A stretch of 64,000 bases of DNA from JACCZX01 sp963791315 (GTDB lineage: Bacteria > Pseudomonadota > Gammaproteobacteria > Burkholderiales > Burkholderiaceae_F), in contig CAWBRQ010000003.1 in assembly GCA_963791315.1 (NCBI GenBank), forward strand, positions 62,001-126,000, given 5' to 3'. The notes beneath the pieces were generated by a model that saw only the letters and a list, made by a program, of their open reading frames with translations, was not told the origin of the DNA and made no database searches. The translations under genes and the position numbers were made by a program. How positions within the stretch are numbered: the stretch's first letter is position 1; the number at the start of each line of letters is the position of its first letter. Positions 9,053 to 19,428 of this stretch are shown here, piece after piece.

Positions 9053-10527
9053 TTACCGCGAGTGGGGTGCACGCCCCTTGAGCCGAAGGACGTTCATCAG
9101 CTCGCCCACATCGTTTAACTCCTCGATGCGCCACACGAGGTCGAGCACCGTTTTCGTCTGATCGCGGTTAAGGCCACCCCACGCCGCGCACTGGCGGAAT
9201 TTCTCCGCGAGCTCGTCGTCGGTCATCGGGTTCGCGGGACTGCCCTTGCCGAAGTCGGCCTGGCCCTTCACGACGCTTGCCGTCGTCGAGCTCGACTTCG
9301 ATGATCGTCGTCATCTTGTCGAAGCCCGCGGCCTCGGCCTCGGGATGCACGCCGAAGTCGACCTTCTCGATCATCGCCTGCACGTCGGCGCGGTTGACGA
9401 CGTCGTCGGTGAACTGCTCGAGGCCCGCCTTGCGCTCGAGCAGCAGGATCGCCATGCAGAACTCCATGCTGAACTTGGCCTGCAGCTCGTTCTTCGGCCG
9501 ATGGTGGATGAGCGCGTTCGGCATGTTGTGATTGGTGCCGACCGCTGACGCGCTTCACCCGCTCCGGCTTGCAGATCGTGGCGCTGGATGAGCTCCAGCA
9601 TCACGCCCATGCCCGGATGCGTGAGCGAGCCGCTCGGATGCGGCTTGATCGACACGCCCGGGGAACGCGAACGTCCACGGGTCGCCGAGCTTGCCGTCGA
9701 TCATCTCGGCGCTGTAGCCGCCGCCGGCCGCGCGGAAGAATCCGCGGTCGGCTTCGAGGCCGTTCGGCGATGCGGTGAATCCGAGCGCGGCGATCTCGGC
9801 GGCGACGACGCCGCTCTCCGCGGCGCGGCCCGCGTGAAACGGCTTGGTCATCGTGCCGAAGTTCTCGCGCAGCCCGCCGGCCTGCGTCGCGCCGATGCTC
9901 AGCGCGCGCCGCGTGGTCTCGCGATCGAGGCCGAGAAGCTTCGCGGCGCCCGCGGCGGCGCCGATCGACCCGCACGTCGCGGTGCTGTGGAAGCCGTGCT
10001 GGTAGTGGCGCGGCAGGATCGCCTCGGCGACCTTGCATTCGACTTCGACGCCGATCTGATAGGCGAGCATCAGATCGCGTCCGCTGCGCCGGTCGCGCTC
10101 GGCCAGCGCCAGCACCGGCGGCAGCGCCGGCGCGGTCGGATGCGTGAGCAAGCCGTAGACGCGATCCTTGGCGACCGCGAGCTGCGTGTCGTCGTAGTCG
10201 TCGGCGTGAATCGCGAGGCCGTTGGCGAACGCGGCGAAGCGCGCGGGCACCCGCAGCTCGCTGCCGATCACGGTGCTGCCGCTTGTCGCTCGCGATGCCC
10301 AGCTGAGCGAGATAGCGCCGCGCGATGTCGCCCGTCTGCGACGCCGCGCCCGCGAGCGCCAGTCCGATGCCGTCGAGCACCGAGCGCTTGCCGAGATGCG
10401 CCACGTCCGCCGGAATGTCGCGCGTCTGCGTGCGCGACGACGAAACCGGCGACGTAGTCGGTGAGCGACGAGTCCGCAGGCTTGGCCGTGGCGAGGGTTG
10501 CGGTGCAGGAGCAGTCGTGGTTTGCAT
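9053..10527 (-). CDS. MmgE/PrpD family protein (frameshifted)
   Basis: Reading from ATG 10527, five or six single-base shifts must be bridged (near 10515, 10440, 10286, 9658, 9545 and 9273) to give one protein of about 490 residues. The pieces, in order, are recognisably MmgE/PrpD: RSVLDGIGLALAGAASQTGD, FAAFANGLAIHADDYDDTQL, STATCGSIGAAAGAAKLLGL, SIKPHPSGSLTHPGMG, MPNALIHHRPKNELQAKFS and the C-terminal GSPANPMTDDELAEKF. The family includes 2-methylcitrate dehydratase and related dehydratases or isomerases; the substrate here is unknown. It closes a five-gene minus-strand operon behind a PdxA homologue. Apart from the shifts the coding frame is well preserved, which suggests sequence error more than decay. 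Confidence 0.75.
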
Positions 10528-10543
10528 GACTGGAATCCGGTGA

Positions 10544-11600
10544 TCAATGGGAGGAGGTTGCGAGGTGGGCCGGCGCGCGCAGTGTCCCTGCGGCTTGCGG
10601 CGAGGCGCGCGCCCAGGCGCACCGCTTGCTCGAGCGCGCCGGTCGTCGCGACGCCCTTGCCGACGATGTCGAACGCGGTGCCGTGCGCCGGCGTCGTGAA
10701 GACGGTCTCGAGACCGGCCGTCACGGTGACGCCGCGGTTGAAGCCCTTGAGCTTGGTCGCGATCTGTCCCTGGTCGTGATACATCGACAGCACGCCGTCG
10801 AATTCGCCGCCGAAGGCCTTGAGGAAGACCGTGTCCGACGGGAACGGCCCGTTGCAGCGCAATCCCGCGCGCGGCGGCCCTTGCGACGGCGGGCGCAATG
10901 ATCTCGATTTCCTCGCGACCGAAGAGCCCGTTCTCGCCGCCGTGCGGATTGAGCGCGCACACCGCGATGCGCGGCGTCGCGAAGCCGGCGCCGCGCATCG
11001 TGCGATCGGCGAGCGTCAGCGCATGCGTCGATGCGCTCCGGCGTGATCTGGTCGAGCGCGGTGCGCAGCGCACACGTGCGAGGTCACGCGCGACATCCAC
11101 AGGTTGTCGAGCACGTTCATCTCGCCGAAGAATCCCTGGTGGCGCGTCAGGTGCGCGAACATCTGGTGCTCGTCGTTGAAATGCCAGCCGCCGGCGTGCA
11201 GCGCCGCCTTGTTGAGCGGCGCGAACGTGATGCCGTCGAGGCGCCCGTCGAGCGCCAGCTCGATCATGTGCGCGAGCGTCTCGCCGGCGATGCGGCCCGA
11301 CTCGGCCGACATCGCGCCGCGCGGGATGCGTGCCGGATCGCAGTTGGCGAGATCGATGATCGGCACGCCGGCACGCGACCAGTCGACTTCCTCCGGCGTG
11401 CGATACGACTGCGCGTACGCGAGAGTCGACACCGGCGTCGCGCGCGCCCTGCTCGAGCACGCGCGCATCGCCGACGACCAGCAGGCGCGCGACGTCCGCG
11501 AGGCGCCGGTCGGCGAGCACGCGCGCGCATTGCTCCGGGCCGATGCCGGTGCAGTCGCCGAGCATCAGGCCCAGCAGCGGGTAACGGTCTGCGTGTTCAA
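10544..11600 (-). CDS. PdxA family dehydrogenase (4-hydroxythreonine-4-phosphate dehydrogenase-like, frameshifted)
   Basis: Joined pieces give a PdxA-type NAD-dependent decarboxylating dehydrogenase of about 350 residues. Recognisable blocks are MLGDCTGIGPEQCARVL, GVPIIDLANC, ITFAPLNKAALHAGG, PRIAVCALNPHGGENG, GPFPSDTVFLKAFGG and the C-terminal TPAHGTAFDIVGKG, with the His and Asp residues that bind metal and substrate. Shifts occur near 11590, 11408, 11060, 11025, 10850 and 10600. TTG 11600 is a likely start, immediately after the permease stop. PdxA homologues outside pyridoxine synthesis act in catabolism (for example sugar-acid or cis-dihydrodiol phthalate routes), which fits its place in a transporter operon with MmgE/PrpD; the actual substrate is not known. 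Confidence 0.7.
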
Positions 11601-11601
11601 G

Positions 11602-13316
11602 TCATGCCTCTCGATCGGTGAAGCGGTTGATCGCCGCGATCATCACGAAGGTGATGACCAGCATCGTGATCGACAGCACCGCGATCGGCCCCCAGTCGTT
11701 GCTCTCGCGCAGGTCGAACATCGTGACCGAGATCGTCTTGGTGCGGGCGGTGAACAGCAGGATCGTCGCCGACAGCTCGCGAATCGAGCCGATGAAGATG
11801 AAGATCCAGGTCGCGATGACGCCGTTGCGGATCGAGCGGCGCCGTGATGTCGACGAGCGCGCGCAGCCGCGTCGCGCCGAAGATGCGGCTCGCGTCCTCG
11901 AGCTCGGGATGCACCGACTTCAGCGACGCCGCGATCTGCTGGTAGCCGACCGGAAGCTCCTTCGTCAGGTAGGCGAGGAAGATGATCGACAGCGTCCCGT
12001 ACAGCACCAGCGGCGGCTGCGTGTAGCTGAGGAAGAGCCCGACGGCCAGCACGATGCCGGGAATTGCGACCGGCGCCGTCGCGAGGAACGCGAGATAGCG
12101 ATGGCCCCACACGAGCTTGCGCAGGCTCAGATAGCCGACGATCGTGACCAGCAGCGTGCCGGCGGTCGCCGCGGCGACGCCGAGCACGAAGGTGTTCTGG
12201 AACGCGAGCCGCGTCTGGCTGAATTCGAAGAACACGAAGCGCCAGTGCTCGAGCGAGAGGTTGCCGATCACCGGCGCCGACCAGTTCTTCACGAACGCCG
12301 TGCGCAGCAGCACGCCGTACGGCAGCACGATCGAGCAGCCGAGCACGACGACGAACAGCGCGAGCGCGGGAACCTTCCACGGCGCCGAGCCGAATCAGGC
12401 GCGCGCCGCGTGCTCTTGCCGCCGATCGATCGAATAGCCGCGCCGGCCCATGATCGCCGTCTGCGTCGCGCAGCAGCGCGACGGTGATCAGCAGCAGCGG
12501 CAGCGACGCCGCCGCGGCAAGTCCGAGCTGCGGCGGAAACTGGAACAGGCTCCAGATCTTGGTGGTCATCGTGTCGATGCCGGCGGGCAGCGCGAGGATC
12601 GCCGGCGTGCCGAACAGCGTCATCGACTGCAGGAACGCGACGATGAACCCGGCGAGCAGCGCCGGCAGCGACCAGCGGCAGCGTGATGTCGAGCGCGGTC
12701 CGCCATGCCGGCGCGCCGAGGATCGCCGATGCCTCCTCGAGGTCGCTCGGAATCAGATCGAGGCTGTTGGCGACGAACGTGAACACGTACGGAAACGTGT
12801 ACAGCGCCATCACGAACACCATGCCGCCCGCGGAAAAGATGTTGACCAGCGGCGTCGTCGTCGAACGGCTTCACGCCGAAGCAGCGCGTAGTACCCTGGT
12901 TGATGAGCCCCGCGTTGGGTCCGCCGAGCAGCACCCAGGCGAACGCGCCGAGAAACGGCGGCGTGACGAACGACGCGAGAATCAGCATGCGCAGCAGCCG
13001 CTTGGCCGGCAGGTCGGTGCGCGCGACCAGCCACGCCATCGGCGCGGCCGTGATCGACGCACAGAACGCCGACCGCGGCCGAGGTCCAGAGCGTCGTCAC
13101 CAGCGGCTTCACGAACGACGGGTCGACGAAGAGCTGACGATAGTGCTCGAGCGTGAACGCTTTCGCGTCGTCGCTGCAGGCTCGTGACCAGCGAGCCAGA
13201 CCATCGGCAGCAGCACCAGCACCGCGAGCAGCAGCGCCAGCGCGATCGAGAACGGCACCGTCCAGTCGATGGACCGCGCCGCGTTGCGGGCGCGCGGCCT
13301 CGAGCGTCGCTTCCAT
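11602..13316 (-). CDS. ABC transporter permease, fused two-domain type (frameshifted)
   Basis: Pieced together, this is a permease of about 570 residues with two copies of the binding-protein-dependent transport domain, like FbpB/ThiP-type iron, thiamine or 2-aminoethylphosphonate importers. Hydrophobic blocks include LLRMLILASFVTPPFLGAF, VALYTFPYVFTFVANSLDL, GVLLRTAFVKNW and APVAIPGIVLAVGLFLSYT. EAA-type loops appear twice (DLEEASAILGAPAWRTALDI and ELEDASRIFGATRLRALVDI). Shifts occur at several places between 11,840 and 13,300, including 12,466. It sits between the binding protein and the pdxA homologue, 26 bases after the former. Confidence 0.72.
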
Positions 13317-13342
13317 GCCGCGTGTGCTGCGGCTCTAGCGAA

Positions 13343-14389
13343 TCAATTGCCGAACAGCGCCGTGTAGCGCTTCTTGATCTCGGCGATCTGCGGCAGCATC
13401 GCCACCGGGTCGTCGGGCAGCATCTTGATCTGCGCGAGCGGCGTGCGTCCGGCGGGCTCCTTCACGTCGGGATGGACCGAGCGCGTGCCGCCTTCGTTGA
13501 CCAGCCAGCTGCTGGATCTTCGCGGTGTAGAGGAAAGTTCTGCAGCACGCGCGCAGCGTTCGGATGCGGCGCGTCGGCGAAGATCGCGGTCGGCGAAGTC
13601 ACGAACGGCGTGCCTTCCTTCGGGTAGATGATCTTCACCGGGCTCTTGGCGTCGATCTCGATGAACATGTTGTATTCGTTGCCGTCGACCATCACCGCGC
13701 GCTCGCCGCTCGCGATGCTCTTCGGCGTCGCGGTCGTCGACTGCAGCTGCTGCACGCCTTGCTTCGACAGCTTCTCGAGGTAATCCCAGCCCAGCGACCT
13801 TGGTGATCGCGTAGGTTCCGGTGAGGCTCGTGCCGCTGTAGCCGGGATGCGATTTGACGAGCTTGCCCTTCCATTGCGGATCGAGCAGGTCGGCATAGCC
13901 GGTCGGTGCGTCCTTGCGGCGTCGACGAGGTTGGTGTTGTAGCCCATCACGCGACAAGCGTCGCGCGCCATACCGCGTAGTAGCCCTCCGGGTCCTTGAA
14001 TTGCGCCGCGATAGCGCTTCACGTCGGGCGGCGTGTGCGGCGCGAGCCACTTCTGCTGCTTCCAGAAAATGAAGTGCGACGCGTCCGACGAGTTGACGAC
14101 GTCGACGTTCTTGATGTTCGACCTGGTACTCCTGGTTGATCCGCTGGAAGACGCGCTCCGATCCCGAGCGCTCGACCTCGATCGTCGATATTCGGATACT
14201 CGGCGCGAAACGCCTTGGCGACCACCTCGGCGACCTTGACGTCGACCGACGGTGTACCAGACGACCTTGCCTTCCTTGGCTGCGGCCGCGACCATCGCCG
14301 GCGTCGTCTCCTGAGCCGACTGCGGGCACCGCGATCGCGCAGGCCAGCAGCATCGCGGGCAAGTGTCTGATGCCTGTAACCCATTTCAT
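13343..14389 (-). CDS. ABC transporter substrate-binding protein (frameshifted)
   Basis: About 345 residues when repaired, with an N-terminal signal peptide starting MKWVTGIRHLPAMLLACAIA and a mature start like AAAAKEGKVVWYT, typical of the iron(III)/spermidine-type extracellular binding proteins. Other family-like blocks are VVNSSDASHFIFWKQQKWL, AITKVAGLG and DDPVAMLPQIAEIKKRYTAL at the C-terminus. ATG 14389 is preceded by a strong AAGGAGG. Frames are broken at several points between 13,500 and 14,330. Ligand unknown; order ATPase, binding protein, permease indicates one operon. Confidence 0.72.
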   Translation of the reverse strand: MKWVTGIRHLPAMLLACAIAVPAVGSGDDAGDGRGRSQGRQGRLVHRRSTSRSPRWSPRRFAPSIRISTIEVERSGSERVFQRINQEYQVEHQERRRRQLVGRVALHFLEAAEVARAAHAARREALSRRNSRTRRATTRYGARRLSRDGLQHQPRRRRKDAPTGYADLLDPQWKGKLVKSHPGYSGTSLTGTYAITKVAGLGLPREAVEARRAAAAVDDRDAEEHRERRARGDGRRQRIQHVHRDRRQEPGEDHLPEGRHAVRDFADRDLRRRAASERCARAAELSSTPRRSSSWLVNEGGTRSVHPDVKEPAGRTPLAQIKMLPDDPVAMLPQIAEIKKRYTALFGN

Positions 14390-14432
14390 TGACGTCCTCC
14401 TTTGGTTACAGCGTTTGTCAGTGTGACTGTTG

Positions 14433-15497
14433 TTAGCGAGCGAGGCCGCGACATCGCTCGGCGCTGAAATCGGACCGCTGACTTTCGCGCCGGGGGCAAC
14501 GTTCGAGCGCTGCCGGTGCGGCGACCAAGAGCTCCTGTCCGACATCGACGATGTAGTCGCGATGGCTGCCGAGATACGCCTGGCTGCGCACGACGCCCGG
14601 CAGCGTGTTGTCGCGACGGCATCTCGTCGGCCAACAGCTGCGACGTCGTGCGTCTTCACGCAGAAGCTCATCGGCTCGCCGGGGCCGGCGAATTCGCCTT
14701 CACCGATCTCGAGCACATGGCCGGCGAGATCGACGCTTGTTGCCTGACCACGTGCGTCGCATCGAGAACATTGCTGCCGCCGATGAAGCGTGCAACGAAC
14801 TCCGAGTTGGGGCGCTCGTACACCTCCTCGCGGCGTTCCGATCTGCTCGATGCGCCCGGCGTTCATGATGACGATGCGATCCGCCATCGTCATCGCTTCG
14901 ACTCTGGTCGTGCGTGACGTAGATCGACGTGTAATGGAACTCGTCGTGCAGGCGGCGGATTTCGAAGCGCATCTCGCCGCGCAGGTTGGCGTCGAGATTG
15001 GACAGCGGTTCGTCGAGCAGCAGGATGTCAGGCTTAGGCGCCATCGCACGCGCGAGCGCAACGCGCTGCTGCTGGCCGCCGGAAAGCTCCGACGGATAGC
15101 GATCCGCCTGGGCACTGAGCTTCGTCGTCGCCAGCAGCGCGTCGGTACGAGCATCGCGCTCGGCCGCGGGCATCGACTTCATCTTCAAACCGTATTCGAC
15201 GTTTTGCCGGACCGTCATGTGCGGCCACACCGCGTAGCTCTGGAAGATCATGCTCATGTTGCGCCGCTCGGGCGGAACGACGGCGCCGGGGGATGACACG
15301 ACCTTGCCGCCGACGCGAATCTGGCCGGCGTCGGGCTCGATAAAGCCGGCGATCATTCGCAGCGTCGTGGTCTTGCCGCAGCCTGAGGGACCGAGCAAGC
15401 ACACGAATTCGCCGTGCTCGACCGCCAGGCTGATAGAGTCGACCGAAACCACTCCCGGATACTGCTTGGTCAGATTTTCCAGCTCGAGGGTGGCCAT
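14433..15497 (-). CDS. ABC transporter ATP-binding protein (frameshifted)
   Basis: About 350 residues. Intact blocks are Walker A GPSGCGKTT (about 36-44), the Q-loop in FQSYAVWPHMTV, the signature LSGGQQQRVALARA and Walker B DILLLDEPLSNLDANLRG with the H-loop YVTHDQ. After the H-loop the frame shifts near 14,901, and again in the C-terminal TOBE-like region, where the blocks EFAGPGEPMSFCVKTHD and the end RGLAR before TAA 14435-14433 can be seen. It belongs to the PotA/FbpC-like importers. It is the first gene of the minus-strand operon and is divergent from the VOC gene, with about 105 bases between the starts. Confidence 0.8.
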
Positions 15498-15602
15498 ACT
15501 TTGATCTTATCCCGCTGATTGATAAAAACGTCACACAACGCCGCCATAGAATGACTATCCGCGGCCTTAACACCTATGCGGGTTTCCACTGAAGGAGTGC
15601 GA

Positions 15603-16379
15603 ATGGGACACATTGTTCATCTGGCGTTGAAAGTCGACGAAGTCGAGACGACAGGCGAGTTCTACAAGAAGGTGTTCGGCTTTCAGGATGCCGAGACCAC
15701 CAAGACGCGCGACCACATTTCGCGCCACATGACCGACGGCGAGATCGACTTCACCTTGTTGCAGTACGACGCTGGTACGCAATCGGCGGAGTCGAAGGCG
15801 TCGGGCGACGGTCCTTGCATCCATCACTTCGCGATCGAAGTCGAAGACATCGCCGCGGCGACCGCACAGATCAAATCCTACGGCTGCGAGATCGTCAGCG
15901 ATCCGGGCGTGATGCCGGTGAAGTTTCGCGCGCCGGGCGGCACGGTTGCCGAGCTGGTGCAGATCGGTCGCTACAAGAAGGTGCCGGGTCGAGCACAAGA
16001 CCGACCGCATCGTGCACCTGGCGCTGAAGGTGGACGAGATCGAGAAAACCGGCGACTTCTACCAGAAGGTGTTCGGGTTCCGCGATTCGGAGACCAAGAA
16101 GACGCGCGATCACGTGTCGCGCCACATGACCGACGGCAACATCGACTTCACGCTTCTGAAGTACGACGCGGGCACGCAGTCGGCGGAATCGAAGGCGGCG
16201 GGCGACGGCCCGTGCATCCACCACTTCGCGGTCGAGGTCGAAGATATCGAAAAGGCGACGCGGCAGATCAAGGCGAACGGTGCGGACATCGTCAGCGATC
16301 CCGGCGTGATTCCGGTCAAGTTTCGCGCGCCAGGCGGCACGATTGCCGAGCTGGTGCCGTCGGTCGCTACCAACGCTGA
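15603..16379 (+). CDS. Double VOC-domain (glyoxalase-like) protein (frameshifted)
   Basis: Two tandem copies of a roughly 125-residue VOC module. Copy 1 (from 15603) reads GHIVHLALKVDEVETTGEFY and ends ELVQIGRYKK; copy 2 (from about 15995) reads DRIVHLALKVDEIEKTGDFY. They are about 80 percent alike by eye. Both keep His in VHLALK and GPCIHHFA and Glu in TxAELV, the expected metal-ligand positions. One extra base near 15,989 separates the copies; a missing base near 16,358 hides the end GRYQR before TGA 16377. With both repaired the gene is one 258-residue two-module protein. AAGGAG precedes ATG 15603. First gene of the plus-strand tct operon. Confidence 0.8.
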   Translation: MGHIVHLALKVDEVETTGEFYKKVFGFQDAETTKTRDHISRHMTDGEIDFTLLQYDAGTQSAESKASGDGPCIHHFAIEVEDIAAATAQIKSYGCEIVSDPGVMPVKFRAPGGTVAELVQIGRYKKVPGRAQDRPHRAPGAEGGRDRENRRLLPEGVRVPRFGDQEDARSRVAPHDRRQHRLHASEVRRGHAVGGIEGGGRRPVHPPLRGRGRRYRKGDAADQGERCGHRQRSRRDSGQVSRARRHDCRAGAVGRYQR

Positions 16380-16413
16380 TCGTGCGACGGAAGTCGGCGC
16401 ACGGGAGATCGGA

Positions 16414-16879
16414 ATGAGCGCGTTCCTCCGCAGGGCCGACTTCTGGTCAGGCCTGGCGCTCGTTGCCCTGGGCGCCTACATCGTCAGAGAAGCATGGAGC
16501 TGGGATTACATGGGCGATGACGGCCCGGGTCCCGGCTTCTTTCCGATGTGGTACGGCGGCGCGATGATTGTTCTGTCGCTGCTGTTGGTGGCCGGCGCGG
16601 TGTTGAAGTCCGATCCCGCGTCGTCGCAGAGGCAGCGTCAACTGGAGCGAGCTGCGCCGTGTGATGACGTGCTGGGCGGCCTTCGTCGCGTGCATCGCGT
16701 TGCTGAATGTGCTCGGGTTCGTCGTCTCTTTCGCCTTGATGACCTGGTTCATCGTGGCGGTGCTGTTCCGCAGATCGCAGCGCCTTGCCGTCGTGCTCGC
16801 GGCAGGGGGTGCGTTGGGCTTTTACGCGCTGTTCTCGCTGGCTCTCGGCATATCGTTGCCTGCGGGATTCTTGTTCTAG
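16414..16879 (+). CDS. tctB: TctB-type small membrane subunit of tripartite tricarboxylate transporter (frameshifted)
   Basis: About 154 residues with four predicted membrane segments, the usual size and layout of TctB (DUF1468). The N-terminal half reads ADFWSGLALVALGAYIV and GDDGPGPGFFPMWYGGAMIV, where GPGFFP is a family hallmark. The C-terminal half is in another frame (CWAAFVACIALLNVLGFVVS and LGFYALFSLALGISLP). One extra base near 16,621-16,640 separates them; deleting a T at 16621 or 16624 gives a smooth join. It lies 12 bases before tctA. Confidence 0.85.
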
Positions 16880-16891
16880 CGGCGCGACGGC

Positions 16892-18407
16892 ATGGATACT
16901 CTGAGCGGGCTGCTGCATGGCTTCGATGTCGCGCTAAGCGCGAGCAATCTCGCGATGTGCTTCATCGGTGTGCTGCTCGGCACGGTGATCGGCGTGCTGC
17001 CCGGGCTGGGCCCACCGGCCACGATCGCGATGCTGTTGCCGTTGACGATGAGACTCGAGCCCACCGGCGCGATGATCATGCTGGCGGGCATCTATTACGG
17101 CGCGAAGTACGGCGGCTCGACCACATCGATCCTGCTCAACGTGCCGGGCGAGTCGGCTTCGGTTGTCACGTGCTTCGACGGCTATCAGATGGCGCGCAAG
17201 GGTCGTGCGGGGCCTGCGCTCGGCATGAGCGCGATCGCATCGTTCATCGCCGGCACGTTTGGAGTGGTCGCGCTGATGCTGGTCGCGCCACCGCTCGCGA
17301 AGCTGTCGCTCGCGTTCAGCGCGCCGGAGTACTTCGCGCTGATGGTGCTTGGGCCTTGCGATGGTCGTTCTGCTGTCGGGCGAATCGCTGACCAAGGGGC
17401 TGCTGTCGATGTTGGTCGGCTTGTGGATCGCGACCATGGGCACCGATCTGTTCAGCGCGACCTCGCGCTTCACCTTCGGCCAGACCGCGCTGCTTGGCGG
17501 CATCGATTTCGTCGTCGTTGCCATCGGCATCTTCGCGATCGGTGAAGTCCTGGCCAACATGGAGCCACAGGAGCCTGCCGACATGCTGCCGGTGCCGAAA
17601 GGCCTGAGGAATCTGCTGCCGACCTGGCAAGACATGAAGGACTGCCGCTTCGCGTTCGTCAACGGCTCGTTGGTCGGCTTCATCGTTGGGATTCTTCCCG
17701 GTGCCGGTTCAACGATCGCCTCGTTCCTCAGCTACGGAATCGAGAAGGCCGTCTCCAAGCATCCGGAAAAGTTCGGCAACGGCGCAATCGAAGGCGTGGC
17801 GGCACCCGAGGGTGCAAACAACGCCGAAACGGCGGGTTCGTTGGTGCCGCTGCTTACGCTCGGCATTCCCGGCAGTGGCACCACGGCGATATTGCTCGCT
17901 GCACTCGTGCTGTGGGGTTTCAAGCCGGGCCCGCTGTTCATCGCGGAAACGCCCGCGCTTTTCTGGGGGCTGGTCGCGAGCATGTACATCGGCAACGTGC
18001 TGTTGCTGATTCTGAATCTGCCGCTGGTCGCGGTGTTCGCGCAGTTGCTGAAGATGCCCGCTTACGCGATGTATCCGCTGATCCTCGGCGTGTCGCTCGT
18101 CGGCGTGTACAGCGATTCGTCAAGCATGTTCGAGCTCGGTCTGCTCGCGCTCTTCGGCCTGCTCGGCTACGCGATGCGCAAGCTCGACTATCCGACCGCG
18201 CCGTTGGTGCTCGGCCTCGTGCTCGGCGATGCGATGGAGCGCGCTCTGCGCCAGTCGCTGATGATGTCCCAGGGGGATATCTCAATATTGTTCAGGCCGA
18301 TTCCAGCAGGGCTGTTGCTGATCGCCGCCGTGCTGCTGATCGTGCCGCTATTCAAGAAGTTCAATGCGATGCGTTTGCAGGTGCTGGATCAAGAGACTGA
18401 ATCGTGA
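16892..18407 (+). CDS. tctA: TctA-type large membrane subunit of tripartite tricarboxylate transporter (frameshifted)
   Basis: A 504-residue polytopic carrier after removing one base. Family blocks are GTVIGVLPGLGPPATIAML near the N-terminus, YYGAKYGGSTTSILLNVPGE, GSTIASFLSYGIEKAVS and PGSGTTAILLAALVLWG. The frame changes at 17,351-17,353, where a GGG should be GG to read VLGLAMVVLL. It transports small carboxylates with TctB and the periplasmic TctC receptor using the ion gradient. tctC follows 22 bases downstream. Confidence 0.92.
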
Positions 18408-18429
18408 ATCAACAAAGAGGAGACAACTT

Positions 18430-19419
18430 ATGACCTACGCTCGAATAACTCGCGCGGTTGCCGTGTCGGGGGCTTTGCTGTCGTTGCTATGCATGGGCGG
18501 CTATGCGCACGCTCAGTGGAAACCCACCAAGACGGTGGAGATGATCGTGCACACCGGGCCCGGCGGCGGCAGCGATCTGCTCGCGCGGGCAATCGCAACG
18601 ATGCTGGAGAAGGAGAAGCTGCTGCCGGTTCGCATGCAGGTGCTGAACAGAGCGGGCGGCAACGGCGCGGTGGCCGCAGCGGCGATCGCCGAGCGCAAGG
18701 ACGACCCGCACACGATCGGCCTCGTGACCAGCGTGTGGATCGCGGGTCCATTGACCTCAAGCGAAGCGAAGATCACCTTGCATGACCTGAAACCGATCGC
18801 GGGCCTGCTGATGGATCCTGCGGTATTCGCAGTGCGCGCCGACTCACCTTACAAGACGTTGAGCGAGTTCATCGAAGCGGCGAAAGCACAGCCGGGACAG
18901 TTGAAACAATCCGGAGGTTCGGTCACGTCGCGCGACAACATCATTCGGCAGAGCTTGCAGGCTCACACCGGCGCCCGCTGGGCATTTGTTTCTTTTCCCG
19001 GCGGTGGTGAGCGCCTGGCTGCGCTGCTCGGCGGGCATGTGGACATCATGGTGATCGAGCCGCAGGAAGCCGGTGAGCAGGTGCGCGCGGGAAAGATGCG
19101 CGTCTTGGCGCAGCTGAGCGAGCGTCCCCTGCCGGGCTATCCCGGCGTCCCTACGCTGAAGGAAGCCGGCTACGACATTAAGGCGACGCCGCAGATCCGC
19201 GCGGTGGTGGCGCCGCCCGGAGTGTCCAATGAGGTCGTTGCGTACTGGGAAGATCTATTCGCTAAATTGCGCGCCACGCCTTCGTGGAAAAAGTACGTCG
19301 AAGAGAACCAGCTCGAGGATCACTTCGCCAACAGCGCCGAACTTTCGAAGATGATCAAGCAGATCGAGGACGAGCTGCGTACGCAGTATCAGGCGGCGGG
19401 AATCAAGGTCGTGCGCTGA
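18430..19419 (+). CDS. tctC: TctC-type periplasmic receptor of the adjacent TctAB transporter
   Basis: A 329-residue Bug/TctC receptor, intact. The signal peptide ends at GGYAHAQW; the mature protein begins KTVEMIVHTGPGGGSD, and ADSPYKTLSEFIEAAKAQPG and GHVDIMVIEPQEA are typical later blocks. ATG 18430 follows AGAGGAGA; an upstream in-frame start at 18364 lies within tctA and is rejected. Unlike the other Bug genes in this window it sits in a complete tctBAC set, so its transporter partner is clear. The ligand is probably a carboxylate related to the VOC, MmgE/PrpD and SDR genes of the same operon. Confidence 0.93.
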   Translation: MTYARITRAVAVSGALLSLLCMGGYAHAQWKPTKTVEMIVHTGPGGGSDLLARAIATMLEKEKLLPVRMQVLNRAGGNGAVAAAAIAERKDDPHTIGLVTSVWIAGPLTSSEAKITLHDLKPIAGLLMDPAVFAVRADSPYKTLSEFIEAAKAQPGQLKQSGGSVTSRDNIIRQSLQAHTGARWAFVSFPGGGERLAALLGGHVDIMVIEPQEAGEQVRAGKMRVLAQLSERPLPGYPGVPTLKEAGYDIKATPQIRAVVAPPGVSNEVVAYWEDLFAKLRATPSWKKYVEENQLEDHFANSAELSKMIKQIEDELRTQYQAAGIKVVR

Positions 19420-19428
19420 GCGGCGATC

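Noticed and set aside
9555..13039. Several long frames (up to 654 codons) in the frameshifted zone
   Set aside because: They run through parts of different real genes in the wrong frame and give Arg-rich, low-quality proteins; only pieces with family motifs were kept.
15946..17391. A 481-codon frame joining VOC and TctB
   Set aside because: The join comes from a missing base that hides the VOC stop GRYQR before TGA 16377; tctB has its own ribosome site and ATG at 16414.
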